Part shown: positions 48,229 through 57,876 of the stretch, one piece after another
Position numbering within the stretch: position 1 is the first letter of the stretch
Layout of the letters: every line of letters begins with the position of its first letter
Source of the DNA: Tritonibacter litoralis
GTDB taxonomy: Bacteria > Pseudomonadota > Alphaproteobacteria > Rhodobacterales > Rhodobacteraceae
Reading direction: 5' to 3'
DNA: 64,000 nt
NCBI RefSeq assembly: GCF_009496005.1
Contig: NZ_WIBF01000008.1
Location: 1-64,000 of the forward strand
Translations under genes and position numbers: made by a program
Notes under the pieces: generated by a model
What the model was told of the DNA's origin: nothing
Database searches by the model: none
Seen by the model: only the letters and a program-made list of their open reading frames with translations

Positions 48229-50649
48229 TCAATCTGATGCCAGCGCAGCAAGACCGGATGTGCGCATCAAGGCTTCTGTCTCTTGTTGCAGCAGCTTCTC
48301 TTGGGCGGCACCTTTGACCGGGACTTTGCCAATCTCCAACAAGAGCGGTGCCGCCAGTGGGGTGACTTGGTCAAGCTGCTTGTGGGTGATGCGCCCTTGG
48401 ATGCGAGTCAGAAGATCTTCGATCCGGCCAAAATCCACGAGGCCCGCCATTGCCTCGTCTCGCGTGACCTTCAAAAGCAGGTGGTCCGGGTCGTATTTGC
48501 GCAACGTATCATAGAGAATGTCCGAAGAAAACGTGGCTTGACGTCCATTTTTGCGCCCGCCGGGTTGGTTGCGCTCAATCAGGCCTGCAATGGTGGCCAC
48601 GGCGCGAAAGCTGCGCTTCATGACCTGATTGCCCGCGAGCCAACCGTCAAGGCCGTCACGCAGGCCATTTGGATCCAACAGTTGAGCGGGGTCTGAGATG
48701 GGCGTCAGGCCCCAGATCAGCGTGGCGTAATCCGTGGCCACAAATCCCAATGGATCAAGCCCCAGATCTTCCATCCGTTTGGTCAGCAGCAGGCCCAGCG
48801 TCTGTTGGGCGTTGCGGCCTGCGAACCCGTAGAGACAGGAATAGGCGCGCCCGTCATGTGGGAAGCTTTCAAACAATAAATGCCCGGCTCGCGGCAGGTC
48901 AGAAACCCGACGCTGAAGATGCAGCCAATCGGCGGTATGCGCAGGCAGATCGGGCCAGTCCTCTTGCTTGAACATTGCCAAAATTCGGTGGCTGAGCTGC
49001 GTGGACGTGGCGAATTTGGTGCCCGAGAACACGGCGACCTTGGGTTTGCGATTGGCATTGCGGCTGACTTCCACCGTCATGTCGCGCAAGCCTTCATAGC
49101 GCACGATCCGTCCGCCGATCAAAAAGGTATCGCCGGGAGAGAGGGAGGCGGCAAAGGCTTCCTCGACCTCGCCCAAGGGTTTGCCGCCGCGGCTGTGTTT
49201 CAGGCGCACTTTGAGGAGGTCTGCATCCTGAATGGTGCCAAGGTTCATCCGGATCCGAGCGGCGGAGCGAGGGTCTCGCAATTGCCATTGACCGTCCGGA
49301 CGTTGGATCAGTCGCTGCCATTGGTCGTATGCTTTGAGCGCATAGCCACCGGTTGCGCAGTATTCGAGACAGGCGTCAAACGCGGCACGCGGGAGAGCGG
49401 CATAATCACCGACGGTTTGGATCTCTTGAAACAGATCATCGGCTGCGAAAGGGCCCGCGCAGGCGGTGATCAGGATATGTTGGCACAGGACGTCCAACGG
49501 GCCACGCGGGCGGGTGTCGCCGTCAAGGTCGCCCGCATGGGTTGCTTCGAGGGCGGCTTGGCATTCCACCACTTCGAACCGATTGGCAGGTACCAAGAGC
49601 GCCTTGGACGGAGCGTTATAGCGGTGATTTGCGCGACCGATGCGTTGGACCAGACGTTTGACGTTTTTGGGGGCACCGATCTGGATCACCAGATCCACAT
49701 CTCCCCAGTCGATGCCAAGGTCCAACGAACCGGTACAAACAATCGCCCGCAGCTTGCCCCGTACCATGGCCTGTTCCACCCGTTCACGCTGCTGGTGGTC
49801 CAGCGAGCCATGGTGGATGGCAATAGACAGGTTTTCGTCATTGGCAAGCCAAAGGTTGTGGAAAAAAATCTCTGCCTGGGCGCGGGTGTTGTGAAAGATC
49901 AAGGTGGTCTTGTGCTGTTTGATCTGTTCCAGCACCGCCGGGATCGCATAGGCCGCGCCGCCTCCGGACCAGGGCGGAGGCTGGTCAACGGTTAGCATCG
50001 CGATGTCGGGTGTCGGCCCTGGATCGGCTTGCAGGATGTTGCAGGGATCCGGGTGGCAGGCCAGCATATTGGCAATTGCGCCGGGATCGTCGACAGTTGC
50101 CGACAGACCAACGCGTCGCAAGTTGGGACAAAAGCTCTGCAGCCTGGCGAGCGCAAGCATCAGCTGGTCGCCGCGCTTGCTGTCGGCCAGCGCGTGGATT
50201 TCGTCAATCACGACCCGCTTGAGGCCTTTGAATGTCCGCGCCGCATCTGCATAGGACACCAGCAGTGCCAGGCTTTCAGGCGTTGTAAGCAAGATGTGGG
50301 GAGGATCCGCCCGCTGGCGTTTCTTGCGCGCGGATGAGGTGTCACCGGTGCGGTCTTCGACGCGGATAGGCAGGCTTATTTCGTCGATAGGGGTCCTCAG
50401 GTTGCGTTTGATGTCAGCGGCGAGGGCTTTGAGAGGGGACACATACAGCGTGTGCAGACCCTCGTGGTCCCCATCTGCCAGATCAGCAAGTGTTGGCAGA
50501 AAACCTGCCATGGTCTTGCCACCGCCCGTGGCTGCGATCAGCAAGGTTGCAGGGCGATCCGCCTGTTCCAGCATTGCCTGTTGATGGGGGTGGATGGACC
50601 AACCGCGCGTGGAAAACCAGTGAGAGATACATTCAGGCAAAGCTGTCAT
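48229..50649 (-). CDS. ligase-associated DEXH-box helicase (Lhr-Core type)
   Basis: The 806-residue protein has helicase motifs of superfamily 2: A-A-T-G-G-G-K-T (Walker A), V-I-D-E-I-H-A-L (DEIH), S-A-T-V and the C-terminal Q-R-I-G-R-A-N-H, followed by the winged-helix and beta-barrel core seen in Lhr proteins. It belongs to the short Lhr group tied to DNA damage repair. pdeM starts 31 bases after its stop. Confidence 0.92.
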   Translation of the reverse strand: MTALPECISHWFSTRGWSIHPHQQAMLEQADRPATLLIAATGGGKTMAGFLPTLADLADGDHEGLHTLYVSPLKALAADIKRNLRTPIDEISLPIRVEDRTGDTSSARKKRQRADPPHILLTTPESLALLVSYADAARTFKGLKRVVIDEIHALADSKRGDQLMLALARLQSFCPNLRRVGLSATVDDPGAIANMLACHPDPCNILQADPGPTPDIAMLTVDQPPPWSGGGAAYAIPAVLEQIKQHKTTLIFHNTRAQAEIFFHNLWLANDENLSIAIHHGSLDHQQRERVEQAMVRGKLRAIVCTGSLDLGIDWGDVDLVIQIGAPKNVKRLVQRIGRANHRYNAPSKALLVPANRFEVVECQAALEATHAGDLDGDTRPRGPLDVLCQHILITACAGPFAADDLFQEIQTVGDYAALPRAAFDACLEYCATGGYALKAYDQWQRLIQRPDGQWQLRDPRSAARIRMNLGTIQDADLLKVRLKHSRGGKPLGEVEEAFAASLSPGDTFLIGGRIVRYEGLRDMTVEVSRNANRKPKVAVFSGTKFATSTQLSHRILAMFKQEDWPDLPAHTADWLHLQRRVSDLPRAGHLLFESFPHDGRAYSCLYGFAGRNAQQTLGLLLTKRMEDLGLDPLGFVATDYATLIWGLTPISDPAQLLDPNGLRDGLDGWLAGNQVMKRSFRAVATIAGLIERNQPGGRKNGRQATFSSDILYDTLRKYDPDHLLLKVTRDEAMAGLVDFGRIEDLLTRIQGRITHKQLDQVTPLAAPLLLEIGKVPVKGAAQEKLLQQETEALMRTSGLAALASD

Positions 50650-50704
50650 GTTCTCTGTTTAGTCCCATTTGCGGCGCAGGCAAATCGCAAATTTGGCGCA
50701 GGCC

Positions 50705-50865
50705 CTCCCGCGCCCGCAGGTGCCTTTGCCAATGGCAAAGCCCCCTTTGCGGCCTTGGGCATGGCAGCCTGCCTTTCAGGCAGGCTGCGGCACCGAACGC
50801 GCAGCGTTCGGTGCCCGGCCCAACGGGAGCGGATCCTGTTTACAGGATCTGGCGACGGGCGGGAG
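50705..50865 (-). repeat. mosaic intergenic palindromic repeat, copy B
   Basis: Read on the minus strand, this element has CTCCCGCCCGTCG, a GATCCTG/CAGGATC hairpin, CTCCCGTTGGGCC, then a CACCGAACGC/GCGTTCGGTG hairpin, GCAGCCTGCCTG/CAGGCAGGCTGC, and ends GGGCGCGGGAG. The boxes match copy A (33767-33946) but all hairpin arms differ and each keeps its own pairing. It lies between the helicase and AAA ATPase genes. Nothing else is supported in the 248-bp gap. Confidence 0.75.
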
Positions 50866-50897
50866 CACTTTGGAATTGGTCCTTCAGGACAGTGGCA

Positions 50898-52217
50898 TTA
50901 TTTCACGATCTTCTCGTCTTTGACGAACATGTTCGCCCAGGCCCGGTCAATCAGATCTGGGGTCATTTGGTAAGGGATCCCTTCAAATTCGCAGATTGCT
51001 ATCATCTGGTCGATTAGGAAGACGGGCTGATAGTTCGCGTAAACATTGTCGATCGTCGGGTATTTATGACGCAGAAGGTGTACCAACGCGGCTTCGTCTA
51101 GGGGCATGCCTTTTTTGCGCGCGATCAGTGCAAAGATCTTGAGGAAGTTTTCCTGATTGGGCCCGTCAATCTTGATCTTAAAGAAGATCCGGCGCAGCGC
51201 TGCCTGATCGAAGATCTCATTAGGGTGGAAGTTGGTGGAAAAAATCACCAGTGTGTCAAAGGGCACTTCGAACTTTTCACCCGATTGCAGGGCCAGGATA
51301 TCGCGGCTTTCTTCCAAGGGTACAATCCAGCGGTTCACCAGCGCCTGAGGCGGTTCCGCCTGACGGCCAAGGTCGTCCACAATAAAAATCCCACCGGTGG
51401 ATTTTAGCTGCAATGGGGCCTGATAGGTACGCGCCGTGGGATTGTAGACCAGATCCAGCATCGACAGCGATAACTCACCCCCGGTGACCACGGTGGGGCG
51501 CTCACAGCGCACATAGCGGCTGTCAAACCGTTTGGCGCGGCGCAGCTGATTGGGCGCGTCGGCTTCTTCTTCCAGTGCATTGTGCACAATCGGGTCATAG
51601 ACCGTAATCACCTGGCCCGCATATTCGATGGCCCGCGGCACATAGACATGATCGCCAAGCGCGTCCCGGATCCCGTTGGAGATCGAGGATTTACCATTGC
51701 CGGGTGGGCCATACATCAGGATCGATCGCCCGGCGCTGACGGCGGGGCCCAGCTGGTCCAGCAGGGTCTCTGGCAGGATCAGATGGCCCATGGCCGATGT
51801 CAGCTGTTGCCGGGTCACCAAGATATTGCGGATGGACTGGCGTTCGACCTGTTCGCGGTAAACATCCAAAGGCACCGGCATCGCGCCAAAATACTCGGAC
51901 TGGCTAAGCGCATCAAGCGCGCGCGCCTTGCCAGCATCGGTCAGCTGATAACCCATTTCATTGCCATTGTTGGCATTCAGCGTCCCGGTGGCTTCCAGAA
52001 GTTTCTGCTCGCGCGCCATATCGATCAGCTCTTGCGTCACCGACGCGGGCAAGCAGATAGCCTCGGCGACTTCGCTGACCATATCCACGTTTTTGCGGAA
52101 CATCGTCTTCAGCAGAATATCCCGCATCATCACAATCGGCAGGCGCATTTCGACCAAACCCTTTGGAGCAGGCGGGGCCAAAACTGTGGCGGCTTGGGGG
52201 GAAGCTTGCATATTCAT
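50898..52217 (-). CDS. AAA ATPase next to the Tad pilus locus
   Basis: The protein (439 residues from ATG 52217; GTG 52226 also possible) has an N-terminal winged-helix-like domain (about 30-110) and an AAA ATPase domain with Walker A G-P-P-G-N-G-K-S-S (about 165-175), G-G-I-F-I-V-D-D-L-G-R (Walker B) and V-I-F-S-T-N-F (sensor). It is not one of the known Tad motors. It lies downstream of the prepilin peptidase gene on the same strand with a gap of 133 bases. It may remodel pilus assembly parts, but this is inference. Confidence 0.85.
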   Translation of the reverse strand: MNMQASPQAATVLAPPAPKGLVEMRLPIVMMRDILLKTMFRKNVDMVSEVAEAICLPASVTQELIDMAREQKLLEATGTLNANNGNEMGYQLTDAGKARALDALSQSEYFGAMPVPLDVYREQVERQSIRNILVTRQQLTSAMGHLILPETLLDQLGPAVSAGRSILMYGPPGNGKSSISNGIRDALGDHVYVPRAIEYAGQVITVYDPIVHNALEEEADAPNQLRRAKRFDSRYVRCERPTVVTGGELSLSMLDLVYNPTARTYQAPLQLKSTGGIFIVDDLGRQAEPPQALVNRWIVPLEESRDILALQSGEKFEVPFDTLVIFSTNFHPNEIFDQAALRRIFFKIKIDGPNQENFLKIFALIARKKGMPLDEAALVHLLRHKYPTIDNVYANYQPVFLIDQMIAICEFEGIPYQMTPDLIDRAWANMFVKDEKIVK

Positions 52218-52350
52218 AGAGCGCACCGATCTGTTGTCTCAGGCAGCCGGACCATGGCCCAAAGCCGCCTGCAACAGATTATTCAGGACTGTGGCAACAC
52301 AACGGCGTCATTCGCGCAAATTCGGGCCAGATCGGCTGAATGCGTCCGGG

Positions 52351-52875
52351 TTAGCGCCCGTAGAGCACCCCAAGCATCAGATAGATCACAAGCGTGCCGC
52401 CCAAGCAGAGCCCCATGGGAAATTTTGATCCCACCGACCAGCTCTTCCATTCGGGGGCCAGTTGACGCAGGGCCGTGTATTTGGCCAGCCGATGGGTGGC
52501 AAATCCTGCCAACAGGGTCATGGTGAACAGGATTGCCACCAAACGTAAGTCGCCCAGGGCCACAAAAGGCGCAGCCGCGCCCACAAATTTGGCATCACCT
52601 GCACCGACAGCGCCCCCTGCGTAGAACAGAAAGCCAAGTGCGATACCGATGGGCAGATGCAACAACTGCCAACCATAGGCGGACCAGGTGGGCATTGCGA
52701 CCAACCCAACCACAACAAAGATCGCCGCCAGCAGATCCACACACCAATTGTGGATGCGCATACCACGCAGGTCCGAGTGGACCACCATCAGGCACACGGG
52801 CACGACAAAGGGTAAGAACCACAGCGCCGTATGGGACGGGATCTGCAGGCTGATCGCCAAGTCGAGAAAGCTCAC
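52351..52875 (-). CDS. cpaA: prepilin peptidase CpaA/TadV
   Basis: This A24 aspartic peptidase cleaves Flp prepilins. The 174-residue protein has about five membrane helices, the first catalytic aspartate in H-S-D-L-R and the second in the G-A-G-D-A-K motif. It starts at GTG 52875 with AAGGGG six bases upstream. It has no N-terminal methylase domain, as is usual for Tad peptidases. It follows the second TPR gene by one base. Confidence 0.9.
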   Translation of the reverse strand: MSFLDLAISLQIPSHTALWFLPFVVPVCLMVVHSDLRGMRIHNWCVDLLAAIFVVVGLVAMPTWSAYGWQLLHLPIGIALGFLFYAGGAVGAGDAKFVGAAAPFVALGDLRLVAILFTMTLLAGFATHRLAKYTALRQLAPEWKSWSVGSKFPMGLCLGGTLVIYLMLGVLYGR

Positions 52876-52876
52876 A

Positions 52877-53725
52877 TCAGGCCCCTTCGAGTGTCTGGAG
52901 CGCGCGCGCGGCTTCCTCGAAATGCTGTGGATGGGTGGCAACGGCTTCGCGCAACAGGGTTTTCCCGGTTTGAACGTCGCCTTGTTTCACCGCCGTCAGA
53001 CCCAGCGTGTGCAGCAACAGTGCGCGTTCGGTCTGGGTCATGGGCACATTTGGCAATGTATAACTGCGCTGGGCGCCACGGGCCAGAACCAGGTTGTTTT
53101 TGGCGGTGAACAGATCCCGATCCTGGCGCAGCGCGTCTTGAAACAGTTTTTCCGCCTCAACAAATTCGCCACGTGTCAGTTTTGAATAACCCCAATTGTT
53201 GAGAACCCGCGCCGGGCGGGTGGTGAGGCCGACGGCGGTTTCATAAAAGCTATCGGCGCGTTTCCAATCCTTGTTGGCATCCGCTACCAGCGCTTCCAGC
53301 CGGTAGCGCTGAAAGGTCTCAACCGTTGGAGGCACAGAGTCCAATGTTGTCTTGGCGTTTTCCCAGTCGTTGGTGCGGATCTGCGCATCCGCCAGCCCCA
53401 ATCTGTCCTGCGGCGTGGCGCCTTCCATAGAGACCACGCGGGTCCAGGCGCTTGCACCTTCTGAATTGCGCTTGGCGCGGATCAAGGATTGCGCCAGGCC
53501 ACGTTGCAGATCGATACGGTCCGGGGTCTGTTGGGCGGCGCGGGCAAAATAGCTTACGGCCTCGTTGGGGTCCGCAACGGTCAGATAAACGTCATTGAGG
53601 TTGGTCTCGTCGATGACGTTTAGCTCTTCGAGCGTTTCGTTAACATCGATTTTCTCACCTGGGGCACAGGCCGACAGGCCAAAAGCGGCAATCAGCCATG
53701 CCAAAAGCACGAGATGCTGGCGCAT
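52877..53725 (-). CDS. TPR lipoprotein of the Tad locus
   Basis: The 282-residue protein has a lipobox L-S-A-C near residue 20 and tetratricopeptide repeats (A-V-S-Y-F-A-R-A-A, W-K-R-A-D-S-F-Y-E-T-A, F-V-E-A-E-K-L-F-Q-D-A). In Tad systems such TPR lipoproteins (TadD-type) help secretin assembly like pilotins. It is the second of two TPR genes and partly resembles the next. Confidence 0.85.
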   Translation of the reverse strand: MRQHLVLLAWLIAAFGLSACAPGEKIDVNETLEELNVIDETNLNDVYLTVADPNEAVSYFARAAQQTPDRIDLQRGLAQSLIRAKRNSEGASAWTRVVSMEGATPQDRLGLADAQIRTNDWENAKTTLDSVPPTVETFQRYRLEALVADANKDWKRADSFYETAVGLTTRPARVLNNWGYSKLTRGEFVEAEKLFQDALRQDRDLFTAKNNLVLARGAQRSYTLPNVPMTQTERALLLHTLGLTAVKQGDVQTGKTLLREAVATHPQHFEEAARALQTLEGA

Positions 53726-53750
53726 GGGGCGCGTCCTTTACTGCTCAGAC

Positions 53751-54317
53751 TTATGGTGTTCTCCGCAGAAGGTAACTGCCCCCGCCGCGCTGCACCAAGT
53801 TATATGGTTGTGTCTCTTGCGGCTCACTATGATCTGTCGCGTCAAGTTTTGCGAGGGCCACACGCAGATTTTCACGAATTGCGTCACTTTCGCCATTGTC
53901 CAAAGCCACGGCACGGCGCAGGAATTGCTCTGCTTCGGCGAATTTTTGCCGTTCCATTAGAACAACGCCCAGATTGTTCAGACTTTCGGGCCAGTCCGGC
54001 TGTTTCTTGACCGCCGCGCGTAGCAATTCTTCAGCTTGTCCTAAACGGCCAAGTCCCAAATTGGCGCTCCCCAGGCTTGAGAGAATTTCAGGCGTCAGCC
54101 CTTCATCGACGGCGGCCAGTGTAAAGCTTTCATAGGCCAGCTGGTATTCCCCTGCTGCCATCAGCCGGTGGCCGGCTTCCAGGGGCTGTGTGTTCTCTTT
54201 GCGAATGTCCACACCCGGGGCAAAAGGGTTGTCGGGCAGCTCGTCAAAGTCAGAACGGCTGCAGCCCAAAAGGCCAAGGCACAGGAAAGTGAGGGTCCAA
54301 AAAGCGCTGCGGGGCAT
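53751..54317 (-). CDS. tadD: TadD-type TPR lipoprotein
   Basis: From ATG 54317 the protein has 188 residues with a lipobox L-L-G-C (about 19) and two to three tetratricopeptide repeats (E-L-L-R-A-A-V-K-K-Q-P-D-W-P). It lies directly after tadC and before a second, longer TPR lipoprotein gene. An upstream extension of 40 codons lacks a signal peptide and is not used. Confidence 0.85.
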   Translation of the reverse strand: MPRSAFWTLTFLCLGLLGCSRSDFDELPDNPFAPGVDIRKENTQPLEAGHRLMAAGEYQLAYESFTLAAVDEGLTPEILSSLGSANLGLGRLGQAEELLRAAVKKQPDWPESLNNLGVVLMERQKFAEAEQFLRRAVALDNGESDAIRENLRVALAKLDATDHSEPQETQPYNLVQRGGGSYLLRRTP

Positions 54318-54455
54318 AGCGTCCAAGATGTCATGACTTCGGTGCCCGTCTTCTACCGCATCCGCGACCAAAGGGTGAAGCATCAATGCGCATGCGCCAT
54401 GAGAAAGGCCCGCTCTGAGACAGAATGCGGGCCTCATATGTCGATGACAAGCTCT

Positions 54456-55436
54456 TTAGCCGCCTGGAGGGGCGCCCAGGTTCTGAATGCTTGTGACCGA
54501 GGGGCCGATCAGGATGATCAAGAGCGGTGGAACCGTCAGCATCATGGTCGCCAGTGTCATTTTCACGGGCAGTTTGTTCGCGGCTTCTTCAGCGCGCATC
54601 ACGCGTTTGTCCCGCATCTCTCCGGCATAGACACGCAGGGCTTCGGCAATGGAGGTACCAAAGCTTTGAGACTGGATCATTACGGTTGTAAATGACGCGA
54701 TATCCTGAACACCGCACCGCGTGCCCATGTCGCGCAGAACGCGCTCTTTGTCTTTGCCCGCTTTCATCTCTTGAGAAACGATCTGAAACTCTTCGGACAA
54801 TGCAGGGTAGGAGGCTGCAAGCTCGGTCGAAACGCGGATGATGGATTGTTCAAGCGATTGACCAGCCTCAACACAGACCAGCATCATATCCAGCGCGTCG
54901 GGAAAGCCCTTGGTGATCTCTTTCTTGCGCTCTTCCACTCGGCGCGTCACCCAATATTTGGGCAAGAAATATGCAGCGCCACCAGGTCCAAGAATACGGA
55001 TTGCCATCTGCTGGCTGTCATATTCGACATCTGCGTTTAGCACATAGACAAACACCAGCCCCAGAACCAAACCAATGAGACCCAAAACCATCTGCGCAAA
55101 GAAGAAAATGCGCACAGCATCGCGCGAGTGATACCCCGCCTGGCGCAGTTTGAGCTCCATCGCCGACAATTCTTCGGCGTTTTGTGGCTCCAAGAAGGAC
55201 GCAAATTTCTGTAGCTGTTCATTGCGATTCGTCTGGCGTAGGCTTTCGCGCTGTTTCTTGGGTGTTTGGCTGGCCAGATCTCGCTGCAGTTTTTTCAGGG
55301 GATCTTCCTGCTCGTTCAGCAGCATATAAGCTGCAACGAGGACACAAATCAGACCGAGCCCACCAATTGCGATCAGAGGGCCAAGCTCACCAAATCGGGC
55401 GATCAGGGCGTTTTGCAGCGCGTTCAACAGCTCCAT
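54456..55436 (-). CDS. tadC: Tad inner-membrane platform protein TadC
   Basis: The 326-residue type II secretion F-domain protein has membrane helices near 20-40, 110-130 and two at the C-terminus, with G-F-P-D-A-L-D-M-M-L-V-C-V-E-A-G-Q-S-L as the family core. It forms the platform with TadB. It follows tadB with 12 bases between. Confidence 0.93.
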   Translation of the reverse strand: MELLNALQNALIARFGELGPLIAIGGLGLICVLVAAYMLLNEQEDPLKKLQRDLASQTPKKQRESLRQTNRNEQLQKFASFLEPQNAEELSAMELKLRQAGYHSRDAVRIFFFAQMVLGLIGLVLGLVFVYVLNADVEYDSQQMAIRILGPGGAAYFLPKYWVTRRVEERKKEITKGFPDALDMMLVCVEAGQSLEQSIIRVSTELAASYPALSEEFQIVSQEMKAGKDKERVLRDMGTRCGVQDIASFTTVMIQSQSFGTSIAEALRVYAGEMRDKRVMRAEEAANKLPVKMTLATMMLTVPPLLIILIGPSVTSIQNLGAPPGG

Positions 55437-55448
55437 AATAGCCGCTCC

Positions 55449-56417
55449 TTAGACTTCGATATTGGTCAGCATACGCATGACAAAAAGGTTGGCGGTCAAC
55501 ATACCACCCACGATGAAACAGGCCGGAATAAACCACGGGTGGTCCAACACGCCGTCATAGTAATGCGGGTCATTCACCAGGATCCCGATCAGGGCGAGCA
55601 GCGGAAAGGCTGAGAGAAAACGACCCGACCATTGCGCTTCGGCCGTAATCGCCTTCACTCGGCGGAACAAGCGGAACCGGGCCCGGATCACCTTGGCCAA
55701 ACCAGCCAGAACTTCGGCCAGATTGCCACCTGACTGCTGTTGGATGGTCACGGCCACGGCCAAAAACCGCATGTCCTGAATGCCGAGGCGTTCCGCCATG
55801 TCTTTGAGCGCTTCGCCGACATCACGGCCATAAGCGCTTTCATCGGCGATTATACCAAACTCGGTGGCCAGCGGGTCTTCGACCTCCCTGGCGACGATTT
55901 GGACGGCCGAGGTAAACGGATGCCCCACGCGCAATGAGCGCACCATGAGTTCGACCGCATCTGGCAGCTGTTCTTCGATCTTGGCGATGCGTTTCTTGGC
56001 CTTGCTGTTGACCCAAAAGAACACTGCACCAACGCCGATAATCACGGATCCCATGGCGCGGATCTCGATCCCGGTTTGGGTGCCCACCGACAGGCCCAGA
56101 AAGGCCAGAACACTTACACCAACCATGATCAGCATCAGCTGTTTCGGGCTAAAGGCAATGGCCGCTTTTTGAGCCCGCTCCGCCAGCAGAGAATAAAGCG
56201 GGATGGACTTTGAGTTCATGTGCTGGCTCATCTCCTTGCGGAGCTGTTCCAGGACCTGTTCGCGATTGCCACCCTTTTCCAACATATCAAGGCGACGGTT
56301 CACCTTGCTGTTGAGGCTGATGGATTTGCCAAAACTGACGAGATAGACGCCTTCAACCAGGGCAAGAACAGCCAGGAAGATCAGACCATAGATAATGGGT
56401 TCGATGGGCAGTTGCAT
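55449..56417 (-). CDS. tadB: Tad inner-membrane platform protein TadB
   Basis: The 322-residue protein has the T2SF domain with Q-L-P-D-A-V-E-L-M-V-R-S-L-R-V-G-H-P and four hydrophobic segments. It pairs with TadC. It overlaps the cpaF stop by one base. Confidence 0.93.
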   Translation of the reverse strand: MQLPIEPIIYGLIFLAVLALVEGVYLVSFGKSISLNSKVNRRLDMLEKGGNREQVLEQLRKEMSQHMNSKSIPLYSLLAERAQKAAIAFSPKQLMLIMVGVSVLAFLGLSVGTQTGIEIRAMGSVIIGVGAVFFWVNSKAKKRIAKIEEQLPDAVELMVRSLRVGHPFTSAVQIVAREVEDPLATEFGIIADESAYGRDVGEALKDMAERLGIQDMRFLAVAVTIQQQSGGNLAEVLAGLAKVIRARFRLFRRVKAITAEAQWSGRFLSAFPLLALIGILVNDPHYYDGVLDHPWFIPACFIVGGMLTANLFVMRMLTNIEV

Positions 56418-57859
56418 CAGAAGCTCTCCATCGTGGTGGGTTCATAAATGGAGGCGGGCAGGTCATAACCCCACAGACGGAACCGCTCGGAATAGTTCGA
56501 GCGCACGCCTGAGGCGGTGAAATGGCCGATAATTTTATTATCCGGGGTTAGGCCGACACGTTGATAACGGAAGATTTCCTGCATCGAGATCACATCGCCC
56601 TCCATCCCAGTGATTTCGGTGATCGATGTCATCCGGCGCGAACCATCCTGCAGACGCGAGGCCTGCACGATGACATTCACAGCCGAGGAAATCTGGCTAC
56701 GGACCGCTTTGATCGGCATTTCGATCCCGGCCATGGCAATCATGTTTTCTAGTCGGGAAACCCCATCGCGTGCCGAGTTTGCGTGGATTGTGGTCATGGA
56801 TCCATCGTGGCCCGTGTTCATGGCCTGCAACATGTCGATGACCTCCTCGCCGCGCGTTTCACCCACGATGATGCGATCCGGGCGCATCCGCAGGGCGTTT
56901 TTCAGACAGTCCCGAGGAGAAACCTCACCTTTGCCTTCGACGTTTGGCGGCCGGCTTTCCATCCGGCCCACATGGGTCTGCTGGAGCTGAAGTTCGGCGG
57001 TATCCTCGATTGTGAGGATCCGTTCTGAGTTGTCGATGAAGGAGGACAGCGCGTTAAGCGTGGTTGTTTTACCAGAGCCGGTACCACCGGAGACGATTAT
57101 GTTGAGGCGGGTCGCGACGGCAGCTTGAAGATAGGCGGCCATCTCCTCGGTAAAGGCGCCGAAATTCACCAGGTCATCGATGCCCAGCTTGTCCTTTTTA
57201 AATTTCCGGATCGATACCAGCGAGCCGTCGACTGCAATCGGGGGCACCATGGCGTTAAAGCGTGACCCGTCCTGCAGACGGGCGTCCACATAGGGGTTGC
57301 TTTCGTCCACGCGACGTCCCACGGCTGATACGATCTTGTCGATGATCCGCATCAGGTGCTTTTCATCTTTGAACGTGATGTTCGACAATTCCAGCTTGCC
57401 GCCGCGTTCGATAAAGATCTGCTGTGGCCCGTTTACAAGAATATCGCTGACCGTTTCATCCTGAAGGAGCGTTTCCAGCGGACCAAGGCCGGTAACCTCG
57501 TCATAGAGTTCCTTGTTCAGGGTTTGCCGGTCTTCGCGGTTCAGCACCACGCCTTTTTCCGACAGAATCTCGGTTGCAATGGCCGAGATTTCGGTGCGCA
57601 GCTCTTGTTCGCTGGCGTGTTCCAACGCGCTGAGGTTCAGGTTTTCCAGCAGCTCCCGGTGCAGCTCAACCTTGATCTGACCCAGCCGCTCCTTGCGTTT
57701 ACGCTCTTTGTCAGCAGGGCCTGCGGCTGCTGCGGTTTTGGGCGTGACGGGTTTTCGTAACGAGGCCTGCTTTGCAGCCGAAGACGCTGCGGCCGGTGCC
57801 GTTTTGGGCTTGGCCGCAACCGGTTGCGCAGGTGTCTGTTTTTTATATCGCGAAAACAT
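56417..57859 (-). CDS. cpaF: Tad pilus assembly ATPase CpaF/TadA
   Basis: CpaF is the ATPase that drives Flp pilus assembly and retraction. The 480-residue protein has an Ala/Pro/Lys-rich N-terminus, then the VirB11/PulE ATPase core with G-G-T-G-S-G-K-T-T (Walker A), the E-D-T-A-E-L Asp box, and [16 protein letters not shown]. It precedes tadB. Confidence 0.95.
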   Translation of the reverse strand: MFSRYKKQTPAQPVAAKPKTAPAAASSAAKQASLRKPVTPKTAAAAGPADKERKRKERLGQIKVELHRELLENLNLSALEHASEQELRTEISAIATEILSEKGVVLNREDRQTLNKELYDEVTGLGPLETLLQDETVSDILVNGPQQIFIERGGKLELSNITFKDEKHLMRIIDKIVSAVGRRVDESNPYVDARLQDGSRFNAMVPPIAVDGSLVSIRKFKKDKLGIDDLVNFGAFTEEMAAYLQAAVATRLNIIVSGGTGSGKTTTLNALSSFIDNSERILTIEDTAELQLQQTHVGRMESRPPNVEGKGEVSPRDCLKNALRMRPDRIIVGETRGEEVIDMLQAMNTGHDGSMTTIHANSARDGVSRLENMIAMAGIEMPIKAVRSQISSAVNVIVQASRLQDGSRRMTSITEITGMEGDVISMQEIFRYQRVGLTPDNKIIGHFTASGVRSNYSERFRLWGYDLPASIYEPTTMESF

Positions 57860-57876
57860 GTATCACCTCAAAAAAT

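Noticed and set aside
50452-51017. Plus-strand frames across copy B of the mosaic repeat
   Set aside because: They run through hairpins and antisense of the ATPase gene.
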